DNA from: Oscillospiraceae bacterium
GTDB taxonomy: Bacteria; Bacillota; Clostridia; Oscillospirales; Oscillospiraceae
Length of the DNA stretch: 64,000 nucleotides
Direction of reading: 5' to 3'
NCBI GenBank assembly: GCA_902779945.1
Contig: CACZDN010000001.1
Span: 1-64,000, forward strand
In this document: positions 60,504 to 64,000 of the stretch, in pieces
Layout of the letters: each line of letters begins with the position of its first letter
Position numbering within the stretch: the stretch's first letter is position 1
Made by a program: the position numbers and the translations under genes
The notes under the pieces: generated by a model
The model's input: the letters and a program-made list of their open reading frames with translations, nothing else
What the model was told of the DNA's origin: nothing
Databases searched by the model: none

Positions 60504-60878
60504 ATGAAGAAATCTATCTATGAACAGTGCGGCGGCACCTATACACAGGTTGGAGACTACCTTCTTCCAGATCTGATAATCGATGAGACTGAACAGCAGC
60601 CTATCGGCAAATATGGTCGCATGCGGAAACGCTATCTGAAGGAGCATAGACCGATCCTGTTTTCAAATCTGCTGTTGTCCGGCAAATTGGATCAGCATCT
60701 GGCAGAGATCAATCATGCCTGTGTTGAAGGTATCGACCTCCTCACCCGGCAGATGGCTGACCAGGAAGGTGTGACCGAAGCGCTCAAGGCCACCGATCAG
60801 ATGGAATGGGTCAGACGGATGAACAACATCCAGAATCGCGCCGAAGAGATCGTGCTGAACGAGCTTGTCTATTGCTGA
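60504..60878 (+). CDS. tnpV: TnpV-type transposon-encoded protein
   Basis: It is a 124-residue protein of the TnpV family found on Tn4451/Tn1549-like and other clostridial mobile elements. Its function is unknown. It has the conserved GKYGRMRKRYLKEHRPILFSNLLLSGKL and MADQEGVTEALKATDQMEWVRRMNNIQNRAEEIVL blocks. ACATGGAGG precedes the ATG. It is close to the attachment site and followed by a DUF6809 gene. Its presence supports the view that the right side is a mobile element. Confidence 0.88.
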   Translation: MKKSIYEQCGGTYTQVGDYLLPDLIIDETEQQPIGKYGRMRKRYLKEHRPILFSNLLLSGKLDQHLAEINHACVEGIDLLTRQMADQEGVTEALKATDQMEWVRRMNNIQNRAEEIVLNELVYC

Positions 60879-60914
60879 GGGGGTACTGAGATACAGGTTC
60901 TTGAAGACCTTTAC

Positions 60915-61172
60915 ATGGGCGATATTCACCCCAGTGAACGCAGCTTTAAAAGAGACAGTCAGTATGCCAGAGCTTTGAATGAGACTGTAAAAGCCGGGGA
61001 TGCCTTCATCGACACCCTCACGGAAAAGCAGAAGGAACAGTTTGAAGCATATATGACCGCCCAGCGGGAGGTCAATGTGCTGACGGACTGTGAGACCTTT
61101 ATATATGCCTTTCGCCTCGGCGCAAAGATTATGATTGATGTGCTGACGGATGGAAAGATGAAAGAAATCTGA
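60915..61172 (+). CDS. DUF6809-like small protein (start uncertain)
   Basis: It is an 85-residue soluble protein resembling DUF6809 proteins common on clostridial mobile elements (GDIHPSERSFKRDSQYARAL, LTEKQKEQFEAYMTAQREVNVLTDCETFIYAFRLGAKIMIDVL). Family members usually begin about eight residues earlier (xxLEDLY). Here the frame upstream reads QVLEDLY after an ATA at 60891, 7 bp behind GAGGGGG. The real start may therefore be this ATA, or a mutated ATG with fallback to the ATG at 60915. It is probably co-transcribed with tnpV. Confidence 0.7.
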   Translation: MGDIHPSERSFKRDSQYARALNETVKAGDAFIDTLTEKQKEQFEAYMTAQREVNVLTDCETFIYAFRLGAKIMIDVLTDGKMKEI

Positions 61173-61183
61173 TATTACAGGTG

Positions 61184-61222
61184 GGTCCGGAGAATGCAGT
61201 TTGACTGTTTCTCCGGACTTTT
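61184..61222 (+). terminator. Rho-independent terminator of tnpV-DUF6809
   Basis: GTCCGGAGAA pairs with TTCTCCGGAC across a 15-nt loop and is followed by TTTTC. Confidence 0.8.
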
Positions 61223-61260
61223 CGGATTAAAGCTTGAAAACCGAAATTTTGTTCCGGATT

Positions 61261-61314
61261 TTCCGTAAAAAAATTACGGAATTTGTTGACTCATCTCTCT
61301 GTTATGGTTATAAT
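61261..61314 (+). promoter_or_regulatory. Promoter and inverted repeat of the ATPase-TOPRIM pair
   Basis: TTGACT (61286-61291), 17 bp, TATAAT (61309-61314). Just upstream TTCCGTAA-AAAAA-TTACGGAA (61261-61281) is an 8-bp perfect inverted repeat that may bind a regulator. Confidence 0.8.
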
Positions 61315-61337
61315 AGGACACGAGGGTGGTGATTATT

Positions 61338-62435
61338 ATGCTAAAGCTATTTGAGGTCAGCGGCTTTAAGAATTTCAAGGATACGATTACACTTGTTTTT
61401 TCGGATGTCCGTGACTATAAGTTCAATTCTCAATGTATCACCGATCACTTGATCGGGAAGGCCATCATCTACGGTAAAAATTCTATCGGCAAAACCAATC
61501 TCGGCCTGGCGCTCTTCGATCTTGTCTCTCACCTGTCGTCCAAGAATGTGACTCCGGGCTTGTACGACTATTATCTGAATGTCGCAAGCCTCAACGACTA
61601 TGCCGAGTTTCATTATGTTTTTGCCTTCGGCACGGATCAAATAGATTACCGCTATCGTAAGGACGAGAAACAGTCTTTGATTTACGAGAAGCTCATTCTG
61701 AACGGGAATACGCTTTTTGAGTACGATTACAGCAAGAAGCGCGGCAATATGAGCGGCATCAAAGCCTTGGCCCCTACGCTGAACTGGGCTTTTCAAGACA
61801 TGGACTGCATCCTGAAATATGTCATCAACAACACTGTGTTGGAGGATTCCCACCCCCTGCGGCAGATGATGCGATTCGTGACGAAAATGCTTTGGTTCCG
61901 CAGCCTGGATGAGAACCGGTACATTGGTTATAAGTCCAAGAGTGACGATTATTATGACTTTATCTTTGAGCCTGACACTCTCAAAGAGTTTGAGGGCTTT
62001 CTGCACGCTGCCGGCGTAGAGGATAACCTGACCGTCAAGAAAGATACTGACGGCAAACGCCGACTGTACTTCGATACTGAAACGCCGCTTCCCTTTTTCC
62101 GCGTAGCTTCCAGCGGCACAAAGGCGCTCTATACATTTTTCTATTGGTACAAAACCGCCCAGGACGCCTCTTTCATATTCATTGACGAGTTTGACGCCTT
62201 CTATCATTATGAGCTTGCCGAGAGTATCGTCATGATACTGGAGAAGATGCCAAATACGCAGATCATCATCACATCGCATAACACAAATCTGCTGACGAAC
62301 CGGATCATGCGCCCCGACTGTTATTTCATCCTCACAAAAGACAGGCTCACTTCTCTTGCAAATGCCACGACAAGAGAACTGCGCGAGGGGCATAACTTGG
62401 AGAAACTCTACATGAGCGGTGAGTTCAATGGATAA
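61338..62435 (+). CDS. AAA15/OLD-like ATPase of a putative defence pair
   Basis: The 365-residue P-loop ATPase is of the ABC/OLD-like AAA_15 kind used in abortive-infection systems. The N-terminal strand-helix FEVSGFKNFKDTITLVF is typical of the recF/SMC-like head. Walker A is GKNSIGKT (residues 46-53), the signature-like segment RVASSGTKALYTFFYW, Walker B ASFIFIDEFDAF and the final His-loop IIITSHNTNLLTN. The ATG at 61338 follows GAGGGTGG. The next gene overlaps by 8 bp. ATPase plus TOPRIM-like partner recalls AbiL and PARIS (AriA/AriB), but I cannot assign it to either. Confidence 0.82.
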   Translation: MLKLFEVSGFKNFKDTITLVFSDVRDYKFNSQCITDHLIGKAIIYGKNSIGKTNLGLALFDLVSHLSSKNVTPGLYDYYLNVASLNDYAEFHYVFAFGTDQIDYRYRKDEKQSLIYEKLILNGNTLFEYDYSKKRGNMSGIKALAPTLNWAFQDMDCILKYVINNTVLEDSHPLRQMMRFVTKMLWFRSLDENRYIGYKSKSDDYYDFIFEPDTLKEFEGFLHAAGVEDNLTVKKDTDGKRRLYFDTETPLPFFRVASSGTKALYTFFYWYKTAQDASFIFIDEFDAFYHYELAESIVMILEKMPNTQIIITSHNTNLLTNRIMRPDCYFILTKDRLTSLANATTRELREGHNLEKLYMSGEFNG

Positions 62436-63159
62436 CGGAAAGACTCAGATCCTCGTCCTTGTAGAAGGCGAAAAAACCGATGTCAATTTGATGCGTCATC
62501 TTCTAAATGTTTACGGCATCAGCCAGAATCATGAGATTGTCTCTTATAAAACAAACATCTATGAGCTATACAATCACATGTTCCGGGATGAAGATCCAGA
62601 TACCATCGATTTTCTCCAGCTTTTGAAAGAGCATGAGAATGATCCAACGAAGAAGCTGATCTTTGACAGAAGCTACTCAGACATTCTTTTGATCTTCGAC
62701 CTCGACCCGCAGGACCCGCAGTTCTCCCCGGTAAAAATTGAGGAAATGGCAGCCTATTTTGTGGAATCCTCGGACATGGGTAAGCTATATTTGAATTATC
62801 CAATGGTTGAAGCCTTCTACCATATGCGCGCCATACCGGACAAAGACTTTGAAAGCTACACAGCCTCTTTGCAAGAGCTGCAGGACAAGGCATATAAGGC
62901 CCGCGTTCAGCGCGAAAACCGGGATCATGACTACCGCAAATTTGCCGCAAACCGTGATGAGTGTTCGATCGTCATCCGCCAAAACATCGAGAAAGCATGT
63001 CACCTCGTCGGATATGAACCAAGCTCCAATGACAGTATACCGGAAGGCCGAACAATTCTAGATGCGGAATTGACGCTCCTGAGTGAGACAGAACGGGTAT
63101 CCGTCCTCTGCACCTGCGCGTTTTACATCTGGGATTATAATCCGAACCTGCTTGCATAG
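62428..63159 (+). CDS. TOPRIM-like partner protein of the ATPase
   Basis: The 243-residue protein begins with ILVLVEGEKTDVNLMRHLL, the conserved glutamate of a TOPRIM fold. It has ILLIFDLDPQDPQF about 75 residues later as the acidic DxD strand. RloB, AbiLii and DUF4435-type proteins share this layout. TOPRIM proteins in defence pairs act as nucleases. Here the effector would be held or triggered by the ATPase. The ATG at 62428 lies inside the end of the ATPase gene (coupled). A terminator follows. Confidence 0.72.
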   Translation: MDNGKTQILVLVEGEKTDVNLMRHLLNVYGISQNHEIVSYKTNIYELYNHMFRDEDPDTIDFLQLLKEHENDPTKKLIFDRSYSDILLIFDLDPQDPQFSPVKIEEMAAYFVESSDMGKLYLNYPMVEAFYHMRAIPDKDFESYTASLQELQDKAYKARVQRENRDHDYRKFAANRDECSIVIRQNIEKACHLVGYEPSSNDSIPEGRTILDAELTLLSETERVSVLCTCAFYIWDYNPNLLA

Positions 63160-63174
63160 AAAGTTTCTGAGGAC

Positions 63175-63214
63175 TACGACCAATCCATTCATTATGGGTT
63201 GGTCGTATTTTTTC
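63175..63214 (+). terminator. Rho-independent terminator of the ATPase-TOPRIM operon
   Basis: TACGACCAA..TTGGTCGTA is a long stem followed by seven T residues, 15 bp past the stop codon. Confidence 0.85.
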
Positions 63215-63265
63215 GTTTTTGTTAACACTTCTTTGTCCATGAATAACTTAGCAGGTATTATCTGT

Positions 63266-63571
63266 TTATTCCATTTCAGCTGAATATTTTGTAATTGCAG
63301 CTCGGTATAGAACAGTCTTCTCGTCAGAAAAACGTGTTCGCTGGGTTCTCAACTCGGTAAGCTTTTGATAGATGTTTTTATAAATTATTTGATGCGCTTT
63401 GTTTTGGAGCAACGCTTCGTCATATGCGTCCATTTCAAAGTCTTCATGTGCTATACACAAATCTAACAGGGCTAAAAGATCATCCTTACTAATTCTATCC
63501 ACAGGCATCTTCTCCGCTTCTGGGCTGAGAACATAATATGCTTGTCCATTTTCAATTATCAGATATTTCAT
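63266..63571 (-). CDS. Small partner protein of the TrlF-like ATPase
   Basis: It is a 101-residue, mostly helical acidic protein (KYLIIENGQAYYVL at the N-terminus, then PVDRISKDDLLALLDLCIAHEDFEMD). It overlaps the end of the ATPase gene by 20 bp, so the two are coupled. It has no recognised family and may be a regulator or antidote of the larger protein. Confidence 0.65.
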   Translation of the reverse strand: MKYLIIENGQAYYVLSPEAEKMPVDRISKDDLLALLDLCIAHEDFEMDAYDEALLQNKAHQIIYKNIYQKLTELRTQRTRFSDEKTVLYRAAITKYSAEME

Positions 63572-64000
63572 ATGATCTCCTCCGCTCTTTATATGCTGGT
63601 TCTCCAGCCTCTAAACAATCAAGCATAACACTTCGTCTACTTACAGTTTTCCCTTCAAGATCCGTTAAAACAGAGCTAGAAGGATATCCTGAAAACAATT
63701 GATACTTTACAGAACCATCTTCAAGTATTTCCTTTTGTGTATAAATAATATAATCAGGATGAACAGAAGCTCCAATTGTATTATTATGCGTCGCGATGAT
63801 GACAGGAATTTGTTGTGATAGTTCTTTCAGCAGCGTATTAACCCCATCTTTTAAGAATAAGTTATCAAATGATGATTCTGGTTCATCCAAAATTAAGATT
63901 TCGCTTCTTGCTGCAGCATCCAAGCTCTGCAACAAATTATACTCCGAACGTTCTCCGCCTGAAGCCGGAGTATTATGCTGGTTCAAAACCTCATAACTGA
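63552..64000 (-). CDS. TrlF-like AAA ATPase, C-terminal part (cut by window edge)
   Basis: Only the last ~150 codons are inside the window, and the frame is open to the edge. It shows an ABC-type signature ASGGERSEYNLLQ, Walker B EILILDEPESSFDN and a His-loop PVIIATHNNTIG. A conserved tail follows (YIIYTQKEI, YQLFSGYPSSSVLTDLEGKTVSRRSVMLDCLEAGEPAYKERRRSYE). The arrangement resembles TrlF-family proteins, which join a PHP-type phosphoesterase domain to an SMC-like ATPase. That N-terminal part would lie beyond 64000. It is probably a second defence gene of the element. Confidence 0.65.
   Translation of the reverse strand, partial: SYEVLNQHNTPASGGERSEYNLLQSLDAAARSEILILDEPESSFDNLFLKDGVNTLLKELSQQIPVIIATHNNTIGASVHPDYIIYTQKEILEDGSVKYQLFSGYPSSSVLTDLEGKTVSRRSVMLDCLEAGEPAYKERRRSYEISDN

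Noticed and set aside
1-64000. CRISPR array, rRNA operon, phage structural genes or insertion-sequence transposases
   Set aside because: I looked for regularly spaced direct repeats, rRNA segments, capsid/tail-like proteins and DDE-type transposases and saw none.

Overview
The window looks like chromosome from a Gram-positive gut Clostridia. The best guess is an Oscillospiraceae/Oscillospirales relative, inferred from the hprK-murB-rapZ-whiA-dnaE gene order, a Trp T-box, sigma-A promoters, strong AGGAGG ribosome sites, TRAP-TAXI and DUF6809/TnpV-type genes, and several interspersed repeat families. The first ~45 kb is GC-rich housekeeping and transport DNA. From ~45 kb onward it is visibly AT-richer and more accessory, and the last ~3.8 kb is one end of an integrated element.

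Layout. 0-1.5 kb: a two-gene membrane-protein operon on the minus strand. 1.8-3.7 kb: proS and rpmB. 3.9-13.5 kb: hprK, murB, rapZ, whiA, dnaE and two acyltransferase-3 membrane proteins. 13.6-19.4 kb: a minus-strand signalling operon of two solute-binding proteins flanking a very large ECF-S-like/beta-propeller/HD-GYP fusion. 19.9-23.1 kb: a tryptophan T-box controlling a TrpXYZ-type ABC importer. 23.3-27.6 kb: a TRAP-TAXI transporter with an aminotransferase. 28-33.4 kb: a secreted protein, a GH13 glucosidase, a small protein and hflK-hflC. 33.4-34.8 kb: repeats and a broken amidohydrolase. 34.8-43.2 kb: a peptide-use block (class I amidotransferase, peptidase T, pyroglutamyl peptidase, Opp/Dpp importer). 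43.3-44.8 kb: a self-regulated TetR gene and a GNAT. 45.1-48.1 kb: an HD-GYP protein and a condensation-fold acyltransferase with matching promoters.

48.4-59.5 kb is the most interesting stretch. Three forward transcription units and one divergent TetR gene carry copies of an ACAAAYGT operator, and three of them share a nearly duplicated ~100-bp promoter cassette with two operators 77-78 bp apart. The genes encode a membrane-anchored beta-propeller, a SnoaL-like protein, a MATE exporter, a CDP-alcohol phosphatidyltransferase, a small alarmone synthetase, a membrane-anchored lipase-like hydrolase, cardiolipin synthase, an HdeD-like protein, an orphan glycolipid glycosyltransferase domain and an AI-2E-type permease. 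I read this as a TetR-controlled envelope-lipid remodelling regulon with a (p)ppGpp arm. This is inference from operators and gene content.

60.2-64 kb: the 3' part of a tRNA-Leu gene marks an attachment site. To its right lie tnpV, a DUF6809 gene, an ATPase-TOPRIM pair that looks like an anti-phage module, and the end of a TrlF-like ATPase with a small partner, cut by the window edge.

A MITE-like repeat, with ends GGCAAYACCGCAYAAT, occurs about nine times in ~163-bp and ~95-bp forms. One copy has apparently removed the start of murB, and a diverged copy supplies the last codons of a TetR gene.
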